From Cyanobacteria bacterium SZAS LIN-3 (GTDB lineage: Bacteria > Cyanobacteriota > Vampirovibrionia > Obscuribacterales > Obscuribacteraceae): 57,444 nucleotides of DNA. The position numbers and the translations under genes were made by a program. Below, piece by piece: positions 1 to 8,606 of the stretch. Location of the stretch: positions 1 through 57,444 of the forward strand of contig JAFEAV010000036.1 of the NCBI GenBank assembly GCA_018266215.1. Reading direction: 5' to 3'. The notes beneath the pieces are model-generated. The model searched no databases. It saw only the letters and a list, made by a program, of their open reading frames with translations, and was not told the origin of the DNA. The first letter of the stretch is position 1; every line of letters begins with the position of its first letter.

Positions 1-99
1 GCGACCAAGAAACCACCGGTAACGGCGGAAGCTCCGGTACAGAATCCGGATGACGCCAATAAGAAAGTAGCAGGCACTAGGGTTGATTTGACAGAATGA
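1..99 (+). CDS. C-terminal end of a protein upstream of lptB (partial)
   Basis: Frame 1 is open from the first base and ends at TGA 97-99, giving the last 32 residues of a protein that begins outside the window. The tail is rich in Pro, Ala, Lys and Val (KKPPVTAEAPVQNPDDANKK) and looks disordered. Its stop overlaps the lptB ATG in an ATGA junction (96-99), so the two genes are probably translationally coupled. In many bacteria the gene just before lptB encodes the periplasmic LPS-binding protein LptA or LptC. That identity is inferred from position only, because the visible tail carries no diagnostic motif. Confidence 0.6.
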   Translation, partial: ATKKPPVTAEAPVQNPDDANKKVAGTRVDLTE

Positions 100-848
100 C
101 AATGGCGGCGTCCCGGGTAGGGACGAAAACACTCGTTATCAAAGATTTGCAAAAATCCTACGGCGGCCGAAAGGTCGTGGACGGCGTCAGCTTCGACGTC
201 AACCGTGGGGAGGTAGTGGGTCTTCTGGGTAGAAATGGTGCCGGTAAAACGACATCGTTCGATATGGTGCTTGGTCTGGTTAAACCGGAAAAAGGCATCA
301 TCACCCTGGGCGACAAGACCATCACCCGCATGGCCATCCATGAGCGCAGTCGCCTCGGCATCGGCTATCTGCCGCAGGAAGCTTCCATCTTCCGCAAACT
401 TTCAGTGGCCGAAAACATCAAAATTATCCTTGAGCTGATCAACATTCCCAGCCGCGAACATGCCAGCCGCATTCAAAATCTGCTTGAACAATTCGGTCTG
501 CAATATCTGGCTAAAACCACGGCAGTGCAGCTCTCCGGTGGTGAGAGAAGACGACTGGAACTGGCTCGCTGTCTGGCTGCCGAACCTGAATTTATCCTCC
601 TGGACGAACCTTTTACCGGTGTTGACCCGATTTCAATTTCCGATATCCAGGGCCTTATCCGCAGGCTGAGAGACGAATGGAATCTCGGCGTACTGCTGAC
701 CGACCACAACCCCCGAGCCACCCTGAAAATTACAGACCGCGCCTATTTGATCGACTCCGGCAAGATTCTTGTTGCCGGCACATCGAAAGAAGTAGCTGAA
801 AGCCCAGTGGCCCGCAGACAATATCTCGGCGAGGATTTCACGCTATGA
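96..848 (+). CDS. lptB: LPS export ABC transporter ATP-binding protein LptB
   Basis: A cytoplasmic ATPase of 250 residues that powers extraction of lipopolysaccharide from the inner membrane through LptF/LptG. Visible motifs in order are Walker A (GRNGAGKTT, about residues 45-53), a Q-loop (YLPQEASIF), the ABC signature (LSGGERRRLE, about 146-155), Walker B (FILLDEPF) followed by GVDP, and the H-switch (LLTDHN). The LPQEASIFRKLSV stretch and the GVDPI that follows Walker B are typical of LptB rather than of general ABC ATPases. The ATG overlaps the stop of the previous gene, and the stop overlaps the next start (ATGA at 845-848), so this lies inside a tight operon with the permease. A second in-frame ATG lies two codons downstream. 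Length matches the family (about 240). Confidence 0.95.
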   Translation: MTMAASRVGTKTLVIKDLQKSYGGRKVVDGVSFDVNRGEVVGLLGRNGAGKTTSFDMVLGLVKPEKGIITLGDKTITRMAIHERSRLGIGYLPQEASIFRKLSVAENIKIILELINIPSREHASRIQNLLEQFGLQYLAKTTAVQLSGGERRRLELARCLAAEPEFILLDEPFTGVDPISISDIQGLIRRLRDEWNLGVLLTDHNPRATLKITDRAYLIDSGKILVAGTSKEVAESPVARRQYLGEDFTL

Positions 849-1945
849 GTTTTGGACTCAAACTAGTCGACCGCTATATCGCTAACGAATTCTGGCAGCC
901 CCTGCTCTTCGGTATCGGCATCGTTACCGGTGTATGGTTCGGCGCCGACCAGTTGAAGACAATTTTCAACCTGGTTATGAGATCGGGTGTGCCCATCCAC
1001 ATGGCCCTGACCATCCTCGGTCTGCACCTTCCCGAAGTCATCGTTATGACTATCCCAATTGGGGTCTTGCTCGGGACACTGCTTGTATTCAACAGACTCT
1101 CCGGCGATTCTGAAATCATCGCCCTGCGTACCACCGGCGTCAGCTTCTACCGCATCATGGTGGCACCGCTGATGTTTGGTGTGATGACCAGCATGATAAG
1201 CCTTGGTCTAAACGAGTGCGTGGTGCCCATGGCCAATCGCACCTCGAAGAAACTGGAATTTCTCGCCCTGTACAAAGCCGAACTGCCCTCGGGTCAGGCG
1301 AACTTCACCTACATGGACCGCGGCGCAGACCTTTCGCTCAATCGCATTTTTTACGTGGGCTATTACAACGGCCGCGTGCTGGCCAATGTCATTATCCTGG
1401 ACTTTACCCGCGACAAAATCGTGCAGATAATTTCGGCCACTTCGGGTATTTTCGCCAATGGTGAGTGGATCCTTGAACACGGTCGCACCTATGCCATCGA
1501 CGGCAACTCGGACATTGCCCATGTGATGCAGTTCAATAAGCTCGTCATCCCCGGCCTCAACAACATTCAAAAGGCCATGGAATCAGGCAAAGTCGTGCCC
1601 AAAGAAATGAACATGTTTGAGCTCAATGATTATCTGAACATTTTGCGCAAATCGAATTCGGTCACAAACGACCTGCTGGTGCGGTATTACCAGAAATTCT
1701 CACAGCCTCTGGCCTGTCTGATTGTGGCCCTGGCCGGTGCACCCCTCGGTCTCATGGCCCGACGGTCGCGCAGCAACCTGGGTCTCATCTATTCGGCCGT
1801 AGTCGTATTTCTCTATTACGTCCTGCAATCGTCCTCCGGGGCACTCGGCGAGGCCGGGCGCATACCGCCGCTGGTCGCCGCCTGGCTACCGAACGGAGTC
1901 ATAGGCGTGCTGGGACTGATAATCCTCTACGTCAAAGCAAAATAA
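845..1945 (+). CDS. LPS export permease of the LptF/LptG (YjgP/YjgQ) family
   Basis: An inner-membrane protein of 366 residues. LptF and LptG form the transmembrane dimer that hands lipopolysaccharide to the periplasmic bridge. The N-terminus has the family look: LVDRYIANEFWQPLLFG, then membrane segments near residues 15-40, 55-85 and 100-120. A hydrophilic periplasmic domain follows (about 130-270), then three C-terminal membrane helices beginning near FSQPLACLIVALAGAPLG. Its start overlaps the lptB stop. Only one permease is present here, so the partner is encoded elsewhere or the protein acts as a homodimer. I cannot separate LptF from LptG on sequence alone. No obvious terminator follows; 1946-2141 holds only a short GGCC/GGCC hairpin and a candidate promoter. 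Confidence 0.9.
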   Translation: MSFGLKLVDRYIANEFWQPLLFGIGIVTGVWFGADQLKTIFNLVMRSGVPIHMALTILGLHLPEVIVMTIPIGVLLGTLLVFNRLSGDSEIIALRTTGVSFYRIMVAPLMFGVMTSMISLGLNECVVPMANRTSKKLEFLALYKAELPSGQANFTYMDRGADLSLNRIFYVGYYNGRVLANVIILDFTRDKIVQIISATSGIFANGEWILEHGRTYAIDGNSDIAHVMQFNKLVIPGLNNIQKAMESGKVVPKEMNMFELNDYLNILRKSNSVTNDLLVRYYQKFSQPLACLIVALAGAPLGLMARRSRSNLGLIYSAVVVFLYYVLQSSSGALGEAGRIPPLVAAWLPNGVIGVLGLIILYVKAK

Positions 1946-2052
1946 GAAGGCAAGCCAGATTAGCGCGAGTTAATCATCGGTCAAGCGCGGCAATAGTCCA
2001 TAGCTGTTGGGTTTCGGGCCTTCGGCCAGCGACCTAATGCGTAGATTCCGTA

Positions 2053-2081
2053 TTGACTGGAGTATGTGCGGCCCTTAATCT
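2053..2081 (+). promoter_or_regulatory. Candidate sigma70-type promoter for the TPR gene
   Basis: TTGACT (2053-2058), a 17-base spacer and TAATCT (2076-2081). The -35 differs from consensus by one base. The -10 is identical to that of the argJ leader promoter at 41190-41218, which raises its credibility. It lies about 60 bases before the proposed start of the next gene. Confidence 0.5.
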
Positions 2082-2141
2082 AGATAATCCTAATATAACC
2101 ATCCCATATCGATCATCCACCCACTTCAAGGCATACTCCCT

Positions 2142-3755
2142 TTGGCTAGCTCGAGTCAGATTTCCAATTCACTGCACTCAAGAAGACGAGACAATGGTCG
2201 TCCCTTGACCCTGTTTTTCGTAGGTGCAATTGCCCTGGTGCTCACACCGGGCGTGATGGTTTTCTGCCAGGATGCGGGCCTGAGGCAGCAGATGTGCGAG
2301 AACATGCACTCCCTGGCTGGTACGGTATCGGTTGAGAGCGGCAAGATTTTCAAACGCATGACCGCCGGGCAGGGCCATTCCGGGTCGGCGGACAGTGTCG
2401 GCGTAGCAAAATTCAGCAGTGGCACAGCCCTGTCAGGGCTCAGTGCAGCTGGCAGCGGCGCGGGTGCAGGCGCCACCGGTAATGCGGGGCCCGGGGACGG
2501 CAGCAGCGTCAACCTGGCCGACGACAAGCAAAATTCAGGCAACAACGAATCCTCACAGGCCGACATGGCCAATAATGTGAGCATGGTCGACCAGGCGGTG
2601 TCGGTTTTGACGGCACAAATTGCCAAAGACCCAAATAATCCGTCTCTCCATAATCGCCTCGGACTTATATATGCGTCGGTCGGCGAGCTGCGTCGGGCCG
2701 AAAGTCAGTTTAACCAGGCCATAGATCTGTCGCGCGAGCAACTGGCTCAGCTCAACAATGAGCTCAACACCAAAAAAGCTAACGGTGAAATCGCCCAGGC
2801 CTCGCAAATAATGCTCACCGCCAACCAGATGGAGCTCGAGCTCTCATCGGCCCACAGCAATCTGGCCCGGGTCTTCGAAAAGTTGGGGCAGCAATCAAAG
2901 GTAGTGGCACAACTCGATCAACTTAATAAGGATGTGATCATCGCCTCCGGTCCCAGTCAGGCGGTTGCGGTAGCACCGGCGGTGGTAGCCCGAGTAGCGA
3001 GCAAATCAGCTCTGGCTGCGGCAAGCGGCAATGTCAAAAAAGTGTCTCCGCAACTGGTGGCCAATGTGGCCAGAGCGCAGGCGCTTATCCAGGCCGGCAG
3101 ACCAAATGAAGCTGTAGTGCAGCTCAAAGCGGCGCTGGCAATTGATCCCGACCTGGCCGAAGCCCACGAAGAGCTTGGCAAAATCAGTCTTTCATCGGGC
3201 AATGTGCCCCAGGCAATTGAGGAGTTGAACAGGGCCTGTGCTCTCAATCCCGGCAAAGCATCGGTGCATGCGGCTCTGGGTGTCGCCTATCAATATAAGG
3301 GCCGACAGAAAGAAGCAATTGCTCAGTTCAACCGGGCCATCGCCATCGACAGCAAGGACGCCTCCAGTTTGTTTAACCTGGGCAATGCCTATGCCGCCGG
3401 CGGACAAAACAGCGAAGCAATGGCCAGTTACAAGAAAGCCGTGGCAATCGATCCCAATATGGCGGTCGCGCACAATAATATGGGTTCGCTCTACGCCCTG
3501 AACAATAACAATACGGCGGCGATCAAAGAATTCGAAGCGGCGCTGGCCCAGGCCCCCGGCATGGCCTCGGCACACTACGGTCTGGGCCTGGCCCTGTACC
3601 GCTCGCAGGACTATGCAGCAGCCAGCCGTGAGTTTAAAGCGGCTGTGACACTCAATCCCAGTCTCGTTGATGCTCATCACAAAATCGCCATGTGCGAAAA
3701 ACAATCGGGCAGATTGCCCAGGCAGCGGCTATTCCAACATGTCGCCATGCGGTAA
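2142..3755 (+). CDS. Membrane-anchored TPR repeat protein
   Basis: A 537-residue protein with a short basic N-terminus, one membrane segment at about residues 21-42 (LTLFFVGAIALVLTPGVMVF) and a Gly/Ser/Ala-rich linker to about 150. TPR units follow: one near 155-190 and at least five in tandem from about 305 to 530 (for example AHEELGKISLSSGNVPQAIEEL). The repeats probably sit in the periplasm and act as a protein-binding scaffold; no enzymatic motif is visible. The proposed start is TTG with AAGG about 10 bases upstream. No ATG exists before the membrane segment. The 3' end overlaps aroK by 17 bases in another frame. Its place after the LPS genes hints at an envelope role, but that is only inference. 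Confidence 0.8.
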   Translation: MASSSQISNSLHSRRRDNGRPLTLFFVGAIALVLTPGVMVFCQDAGLRQQMCENMHSLAGTVSVESGKIFKRMTAGQGHSGSADSVGVAKFSSGTALSGLSAAGSGAGAGATGNAGPGDGSSVNLADDKQNSGNNESSQADMANNVSMVDQAVSVLTAQIAKDPNNPSLHNRLGLIYASVGELRRAESQFNQAIDLSREQLAQLNNELNTKKANGEIAQASQIMLTANQMELELSSAHSNLARVFEKLGQQSKVVAQLDQLNKDVIIASGPSQAVAVAPAVVARVASKSALAAASGNVKKVSPQLVANVARAQALIQAGRPNEAVVQLKAALAIDPDLAEAHEELGKISLSSGNVPQAIEELNRACALNPGKASVHAALGVAYQYKGRQKEAIAQFNRAIAIDSKDASSLFNLGNAYAAGGQNSEAMASYKKAVAIDPNMAVAHNNMGSLYALNNNNTAAIKEFEAALAQAPGMASAHYGLGLALYRSQDYAAASREFKAAVTLNPSLVDAHHKIAMCEKQSGRLPRQRLFQHVAMR

Positions 3756-4332
3756 CATCGTCCTGGTAGGACTTTCCGGTGCAGGCAAAACAAGCTGTGC
3801 GCGCATTCTCGCCGACCTTCTGGACCTGGCGGTCCTGGATAGCGACGAGATGATCCAGGCCGAGACCGGGCGTTCTGTGGCCGAAATATTCAGCCAGGAC
3901 GGAGAGGCTCATTTCCGGGCCCTGGAGCGCCGGTTAATAGAAAAATTGCTGGTCCAGGATCCGCCGCTTCAAAATACGGTACTGTCGGTGGGTGGCGGTC
4001 TACCGGCCCAGGGCGACAATATTAACCTCTTGAAAAAAATTGGATTTACGGTCTTTTTGAATGCCAGTCCGCAAACTCTGGCCGGCAGATTGCATGATGA
4101 TTTGAGTCGCGACCACAGCCTCCGACCATTGCTCAACAAGGCCAATTGCAAAGAAGACAACGATCAGGCAAATGATAAATTAGAAGCTCGCCTGACCGAA
4201 CAACTCGCCGCCAGGCGCAAATATTACGAAGAGGCGCATCTTGTCATCGATACGGACGGCAAGTCCAAGCAAAATATTTGCCTGGAGATTCAAACAATCA
4301 TCATAAACAAGGCATTCGAAACCACACATTAG
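3739..4332 (+). CDS. aroK: Shikimate kinase
   Basis: Phosphorylates shikimate to shikimate-3-phosphate in the chorismate pathway. The 197-residue product has the P-loop GLSGAGKTS at about residues 10-18, the LDSDEMI motif that binds shikimate and magnesium, the FRALE arginine, the GGG loop (LSVGGGLP) and the lid arginine in SLRPLL. The start chosen is ATG 3739, which gives the usual short N-terminus before NIVLVGLSGAGKT. An upstream in-frame ATG at 3667 would add 24 residues lying wholly within the preceding gene. The gene overlaps the TPR gene by 17 bases, so translational coupling is likely. The length is slightly more than usual (about 170) because of an insert near the lid, about residues 130-150. 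aroQ lies two genes downstream. Confidence 0.9.
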   Translation: MSPCGNIVLVGLSGAGKTSCARILADLLDLAVLDSDEMIQAETGRSVAEIFSQDGEAHFRALERRLIEKLLVQDPPLQNTVLSVGGGLPAQGDNINLLKKIGFTVFLNASPQTLAGRLHDDLSRDHSLRPLLNKANCKEDNDQANDKLEARLTEQLAARRKYYEEAHLVIDTDGKSKQNICLEIQTIIINKAFETTH

Positions 4333-4389
4333 CGACCTTGGCGTTATAGTATTAAATGCCGGTGACAGAGCTTTTCAAGGAGCTTCATC

Positions 4390-5016
4390 TTGTCAGTGAC
4401 ACAAGACGAACTTATGTACTTACAGTCCCAACTCGAGGGGCTGGAATCAATATTTATGGAACTCATGCCCTTCGGCATTGAGCTCAAGCGCCAACATGTG
4501 CAGGATTACTACGACAAGCGCTTCGATGCCGCCACCAAGCCGGTATCGTCCGTCGCCGAGACCGAATTGCGCCGTCAGTTCAACACCAAGGCCAACCAGG
4601 TGCGCAACCTGGTAGACAGCGCAGAATCCCTCGGGGACGCCGGCAACAAGCTCAATTTGATCCGGGCGGCCGCTTCCCTGCCGGAAGAGCGCAGCAAGGG
4701 TTTGCTCAGCTCGGTTTTGACTTTCTGCAAAAGCCTTGTCATGGAGACGAAAGCCGATCCCGATCTGCTCAATGAAATTCTCAGTTCTAAAGAGCTGAGA
4801 CCCGTTGAAGCACGGGTACTTCTGGGCTCGACCATGTTTATCATCAGTGAAGATGTGGGCTTCGGCGAAGAAGTGTTGCCGCTCAAGAGTTTGCTGGCGG
4901 AGTTTCTGGCGCTGACCAAACAAGAACAATTGCTTACGCGCAACGATCCCTTTTTGATTGAAGCACAGTGCGCTCTGGAAGCTCTGGAGCTGGAATCGGA
5001 AGACGCAGAAAGTTGA
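4390..5016 (+). CDS. Conserved-looking helical protein of unknown function
   Basis: A 208-residue soluble protein that I do not recognise. It is predicted to be almost wholly helical, with an acidic C-terminus (ALELESEDAES), no signal peptide, no membrane segment and no cysteine cluster. The TTG start is well supported: AAGGAG at 4377-4382 lies seven bases upstream. It sits between aroK and aroQ, and its stop codon overlaps the aroQ TTG start (TTGA at 5013-5016). It is therefore co-translated with the shikimate pathway genes, but nothing in the sequence shows it takes part in that pathway. Confidence 0.75.
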   Translation: MSVTQDELMYLQSQLEGLESIFMELMPFGIELKRQHVQDYYDKRFDAATKPVSSVAETELRRQFNTKANQVRNLVDSAESLGDAGNKLNLIRAAASLPEERSKGLLSSVLTFCKSLVMETKADPDLLNEILSSKELRPVEARVLLGSTMFIISEDVGFGEEVLPLKSLLAEFLALTKQEQLLTRNDPFLIEAQCALEALELESEDAES

Positions 5017-5450
5017 AAATCCTCGTCTTGAGTGGACCAAACCTCAATATGCTGGGGAAAAGGGACACCTCCATATATGGTGCCAAAACACTGGCTGAAA
5101 TAGGCCAGGATCTTCAAAACCTCGGCCGGGAGCTGAAGGTGGAAGTCGACTGCGCCCAGTCCAATCATGAGGGCACCCTTATTGACGCCATCCAGGATGC
5201 CACCAAATCCGGTGTAGACGGCATTGTTATCAACCCCGGCGCTTACGGACATACATCAATCGCGCTGAGAGACGCCCTACTGGACTCGGGTCTGCCATTT
5301 GTGGAAGTGCATCTCTCCAACATCCATAAGCGCGAGGAATTTCGCCACAAAACATATCTGTGTGATATCGCCAGCGGTGTGATCGTGGGCTTTGGGCCGA
5401 ACAGCTACGCGCTTGGCCTGAGGGCTCTTGTAAACGTACTGGCTCATTAA
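5013..5450 (+). CDS. aroQ: Type II 3-dehydroquinate dehydratase
   Basis: Converts 3-dehydroquinate to 3-dehydroshikimate in the chorismate pathway. The 145-residue product has the type II hallmarks. These are GPNLNMLGKRDTSIYG near the N-terminus with the catalytic Arg and Tyr, QSNHEG, NPGAYGHTSIALRDAL with the substrate loop, and EVHLSNIHKREEFR with the catalytic His and Arg. The start is TTG 5013, overlapping the previous stop, which yields the canonical MKILVLSGPNLNML N-terminus and exactly the family length. Longer in-frame starts would add 15 residues within the upstream gene. Together with aroK this makes a split shikimate cluster. Confidence 0.95.
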   Translation: MKILVLSGPNLNMLGKRDTSIYGAKTLAEIGQDLQNLGRELKVEVDCAQSNHEGTLIDAIQDATKSGVDGIVINPGAYGHTSIALRDALLDSGLPFVEVHLSNIHKREEFRHKTYLCDIASGVIVGFGPNSYALGLRALVNVLAH

Positions 5451-5483
5451 ACGCTTAAGATTAGACGTGAAGCTGGGACCGGC

Positions 5484-5489
5484 TATAAT
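5484..5489 (+). promoter_or_regulatory. Consensus -10 element upstream of secreted TPR gene
   Basis: A perfect TATAAT 70 bases before the proposed ATG 5559. No good -35 is visible at 17 bases (TTAGAC). If used, transcription would start near 5496, which excludes the in-frame ATG at 5490 as the translation start. Confidence 0.45.
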
Positions 5490-5558
5490 ATGCCTTTGCG
5501 CGGTAGTAATAGGCAGGCACCCTGTTTGAACCCTAAAAGAGACCACTGGCAAACATCT

Positions 5559-6578
5559 ATGAAGTCGTGCACCGGACTGACATTACTGGCAGCATTGCTT
5601 GCAGCACCGCTGCTGTGCCCGACCGCGGCTTGGACCGGCGCATCGGCGCAGGCGCAGGAAGCCGGCGAAGCCAAGCCCAAGGGCAAGTCCCGCTATGATC
5701 CGGAAGCGGTCAAACACTACAACCGCGCCCTGGAATGGCACAATTCTCAGTTTCTAAATAAGGCTATCGAAGAATATAAAGCGGCCCTCAAGGTGGATGA
5801 CCGGCTGGAACCGGCCTATAGCAACCTGGGCCTGATTTATATTTCTCAAAAGAACCTGCCCAAGGCTCAGGAAGCTTTTGAAAAAGCACTGGCTTTGAAG
5901 CCCAACGGCTCCAAGTCGCTGAACGGCATGGCTTCCGTTCTTTTTGCCCAGAAACAGGTGCAGAAAGCAATCGATACCTGGAAGAAGGCAATCCAGTTTG
6001 ATCCCAAGTTTGCCCCGGCCTATTTCAACATGGGCACAGCCCTGGAATCTCAGGGCAACAACCAGGAAGCCCTCGACGCCTATGTCCGGGCCGTCTCAAT
6101 CGCGCCCACCATGGCCGACGCTTACTATCGCATGGGTTTACTGCTTAAAAAAATGGACCACCCGGCCCAGGCCAAAGTATTGCTCATGCATGCCGTCAAA
6201 ATCGAACCGGAATCTGAATTTGCCCGTGACGCTCGCAAGCAGATAAATGCCATCAGCGAAAAATTTGCCAAAGAAGGCGGCGACACCCAGGCGGAACGCC
6301 CTGTGAAGGAATCTGGCAACGCTTCTCTGGCCGAAAAAGAACGCGGAAGCACAGCCGCAGGCACTGATACGCCGGAGTCCACTGAGCCCGCGGCCGCTGC
6401 CACTACCGGCGATGCCAAAGCGGAAGACAAAACCAGTACCGCAAAAAAACGGTCTCCGTTTAAGCGCAAACCAAAGGCCGCAAACGATGAAGAAAAAGCC
6501 AGGGTGGACGATTCAAAAGAAATGAAGATGTTCATCAAGACGCCTGAAGAGACAGATTTGCAAGCCAAACCACAGTAA
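5559..6578 (+). CDS. Exported TPR protein with acidic/Lys-rich tail
   Basis: A 339-residue protein with an N-terminal signal peptide (KSCTGLTLLAALLAAPLL, likely cleaved after ASAQA). Four or five TPR units cover about residues 45-220 (for example YSNLGLIYISQKNLPKAQEA). A low-complexity tail rich in Ala, Thr, Glu and Lys runs from about 230 to the end. ATG 5559 is chosen over the longer in-frame ATG 5490 because it begins right at the signal peptide and a TATAAT lies at 5484-5489. The protein probably binds partner proteins in the periplasm. It is followed 13 bases later by an unknown cytoplasmic protein and then a Nudix hydrolase, probably one transcript. The function is not recognisable beyond the fold. 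Confidence 0.85.
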   Translation: MKSCTGLTLLAALLAAPLLCPTAAWTGASAQAQEAGEAKPKGKSRYDPEAVKHYNRALEWHNSQFLNKAIEEYKAALKVDDRLEPAYSNLGLIYISQKNLPKAQEAFEKALALKPNGSKSLNGMASVLFAQKQVQKAIDTWKKAIQFDPKFAPAYFNMGTALESQGNNQEALDAYVRAVSIAPTMADAYYRMGLLLKKMDHPAQAKVLLMHAVKIEPESEFARDARKQINAISEKFAKEGGDTQAERPVKESGNASLAEKERGSTAAGTDTPESTEPAAAATTGDAKAEDKTSTAKKRSPFKRKPKAANDEEKARVDDSKEMKMFIKTPEETDLQAKPQ

Positions 6579-6591
6579 CTTTGAGAGAGCA

Positions 6592-7152
6592 ATGGTGGAA
6601 AAAAACGATAAAGCCGAAGCTCTAGCAAAAGCCCTCGACGGCAAGGTTTTCGATGACTCCGGCCGGGTGCAGGTCTCGGTGAAAGCCGAAGTGCTGGGTT
6701 TTCCGGTGACCGTGGAAGCAATCCGCACGCACTTTCCCTTTCCCACAAACTATTACGTCAATATTGATGTGCTCAAGGAAGGAGCGCAGGATCCCAATGC
6801 CATGACGGTGATGATCACACCAAAAATGACAAAGGGATTGTGGAACAGATTGGGCCGACTGCTCCTGATCGACGCGCATTTGCGGCCAATCGGAGATCCG
6901 CAATTTGACAACGTCTTGAATATGCAATCAAACAATTTTGATCTGGCCCTGCGTTTTGTTCGCTATCCGATGATGACCGACCGCATCAAAGAACTCCAGA
7001 ACCAGACAGGTTTTACCGAGCTGCACGCGCGCGCCACCGCCGGTTTGCTCCTGGTGCAACCGACCAGCTTCGACAGCATAAACCTTGATGTGGCCAGGGA
7101 AACGGTGCGCATGCTGGGCGACATGGCTCAGGTTTTGTTTGACGTATTTTAG
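6592..7152 (+). CDS. Protein of unknown function
   Basis: A 186-residue soluble protein that I do not recognise. It has no signal peptide or membrane helix, mixed alpha/beta character, and a segment (VEAIRTHFPFPTNYYVNIDV) that looks like the core of a small beta sheet. The ATG at 6592 has GAGAG a few bases upstream. It sits 13 bases after the exported TPR gene and 6 bases before the Nudix gene, so the three are probably co-transcribed. No catalytic signature is visible. Confidence 0.7.
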   Translation: MVEKNDKAEALAKALDGKVFDDSGRVQVSVKAEVLGFPVTVEAIRTHFPFPTNYYVNIDVLKEGAQDPNAMTVMITPKMTKGLWNRLGRLLLIDAHLRPIGDPQFDNVLNMQSNNFDLALRFVRYPMMTDRIKELQNQTGFTELHARATAGLLLVQPTSFDSINLDVARETVRMLGDMAQVLFDVF

Positions 7153-7158
7153 ATAACC

Positions 7159-7752
7159 ATGTCTACAAACACAATTGATTATCTCAAACAAATCAGCGAT
7201 CTCTTCCAGTCATATCTCAGGCTCTATCCGGAAGACGCAGACAGACTGTCGGTTTTGAGCGGCCAACTCCAAAGCGGCGACACGACACTGAATGATCGCA
7301 AAAACATGATCGGGCATCTGACCGGGAGCGCTCTGGTGCTCAATGAAAAAAACGAATGTCTGCTCATTCGCCATCGATTTTTGCAGCGCTGGTTGCAACC
7401 AGGCGGTCATCTGGATGCCGGAGAAAGTCCGGCGGCCGGGGCTCTGCGCGAACTGAAAGAAGAAACCAATCTCAGCGCCGTGGTTCAGATTTACAGCTCG
7501 CAAGCTGACAGACACAACTGTCCTATCGACATTGATTCACATGCAATACCTGCCTCGGCGGCAAAAAATGAAGGCGAACACCTGCACCACGATTTCCAGT
7601 ATGTGTTCCGCGTTGAGGCGGACCACAATCTGGCCCTGGACCAGGGTGAGGTCAGCGATTTCAAATGGGTGCCCTTGCAGGAGCTGGCAGGAGGCGATTA
7701 CGGCCGCAGGCTGGCCCGGGTTGCGGCCAAAATCCAGGTTCTAAATAAGTAA
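7159..7752 (+). CDS. Nudix hydrolase
   Basis: A 197-residue hydrolase of nucleoside-diphosphate-linked substrates. The Nudix box is clear at about residues 90-112 (GHLDAGESPAAGALRELKEE), matching G-x5-E-x7-R-E-x-x-E-E. The usual Gly after the box glutamates is replaced by Asn (ETNL), a common variation. The N-terminal 50 residues (helical) precede the fold, and the strand GSALVLNEKNECLLIRHRF is typical. Substrate cannot be read from the sequence. The gene converges with the next one; only 22 bases separate the two stops, and no clear terminator is present between them. Confidence 0.88.
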   Translation: MSTNTIDYLKQISDLFQSYLRLYPEDADRLSVLSGQLQSGDTTLNDRKNMIGHLTGSALVLNEKNECLLIRHRFLQRWLQPGGHLDAGESPAAGALRELKEETNLSAVVQIYSSQADRHNCPIDIDSHAIPASAAKNEGEHLHHDFQYVFRVEADHNLALDQGEVSDFKWVPLQELAGGDYGRRLARVAAKIQVLNK

Positions 7753-7774
7753 AGAGCGCGCGGAGGTTCGGCCC

Positions 7775-8359
7775 TCAGTGGCCATGCCCCGGGTGCATGG
7801 AGTCCTCGCCCGCTTCCTTCTCTGAAGTCTTGTCAAATTCGTTTTTCGGCCCGTCTATCTGCGCCTGCAAAGCCTGCAGCCGACTGTGAGTAATCCTGGC
7901 CTGGCTGACCATGGTCGGACGCTTGTGCGCTCTGGGTCCGTTGGCCACGTCGGTGGTGGCGGCGTCAAAGGCAGTCCCGGAGAGAATACCGCCGGCGGAG
8001 GATTTTTGCGCCCAGTGATCAACCACGCCGCTGGCCGGCTCGTTCTCCTTGGCTGTCTGCTTGAGCTTGTTCCACTGATCTTTGTTTTTAGGGCCCTTCT
8101 CGGTCTGGGCCGGCAAACGGTGGTCCGAAATGCGTGCCAGTCTCTCTCTTTCCCCGGAGGCCAGAGCCTCAGCCGCTGCCCTGGCGGCTTCTTTGGACAC
8201 GGCTTCCGAGGCGGCCAGAGCGGCGGCGGCGGCCTCTACTTCCTTTTGCGCGGCCAGGTCGGCGCTGGACCGGACCGCCGAAGAGCTTCCGGATTTCCCC
8301 AGACCGCGGATGGCTTCCAAAATTTTCCTTATAGTTTCTTTTAAAATGTCCGCCACCAT
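7775..8359 (-). CDS. Small Ala-rich protein with two RI(S/T)xxRL motifs
   Basis: A 194-residue protein of unknown function. It has an amphipathic N-terminus, an Ala/Glu-rich likely coiled coil at about residues 35-75, a Lys/Gln-rich middle and a His-rich end (HPGHGH). Two copies of a short motif stand out: ARISDHRLPAQ in the middle and ARITHSRLQAL near the C-terminus (7877-7900). The same pattern occurs twice in each of two other small proteins at 54989-55387 and 56216-56635. The start chosen is ATG 8359; an in-frame GTG five codons upstream is possible. Divergent from the Fe-S carrier gene. Confidence 0.65.
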   Translation of the reverse strand: MVADILKETIRKILEAIRGLGKSGSSSAVRSSADLAAQKEVEAAAAALAASEAVSKEAARAAAEALASGERERLARISDHRLPAQTEKGPKNKDQWNKLKQTAKENEPASGVVDHWAQKSSAGGILSGTAFDAATTDVANGPRAHKRPTMVSQARITHSRLQALQAQIDGPKNEFDKTSEKEAGEDSMHPGHGH

Positions 8360-8510
8360 CTTATACCCAGCCACCCTATACTAACTATGCCCGGAAAAGC
8401 CTCCATCCGCAACCAGTCAGCAACGAAGAGGTTGTCATGAGCACCCCAGCAGGCCGAAAAATTGCCACAGAATAAAGCGAAAACAAATATTACCTTAGTC
8501 CCAACCGCCC

Positions 8511-8539
8511 TTGGCATGTGCTAGATTGAGGGTTATGAA
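8511..8539 (+). promoter_or_regulatory. Candidate promoter of the Fe-S carrier/ygfZ unit
   Basis: TTGGCA (8511-8516), a 17-base spacer and TATGAA (8534-8539), each close to consensus. It lies about 70 bases before ATG 8607 and argues against longer in-frame starts within it. Confidence 0.45.
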
Positions 8540-8606
8540 CCTTGAGGCTCCAAATAGGGCTGCCGGCGAGGGTTTTGATAATCAAAAAGTTTATGAGGTA
8601 CCGGGT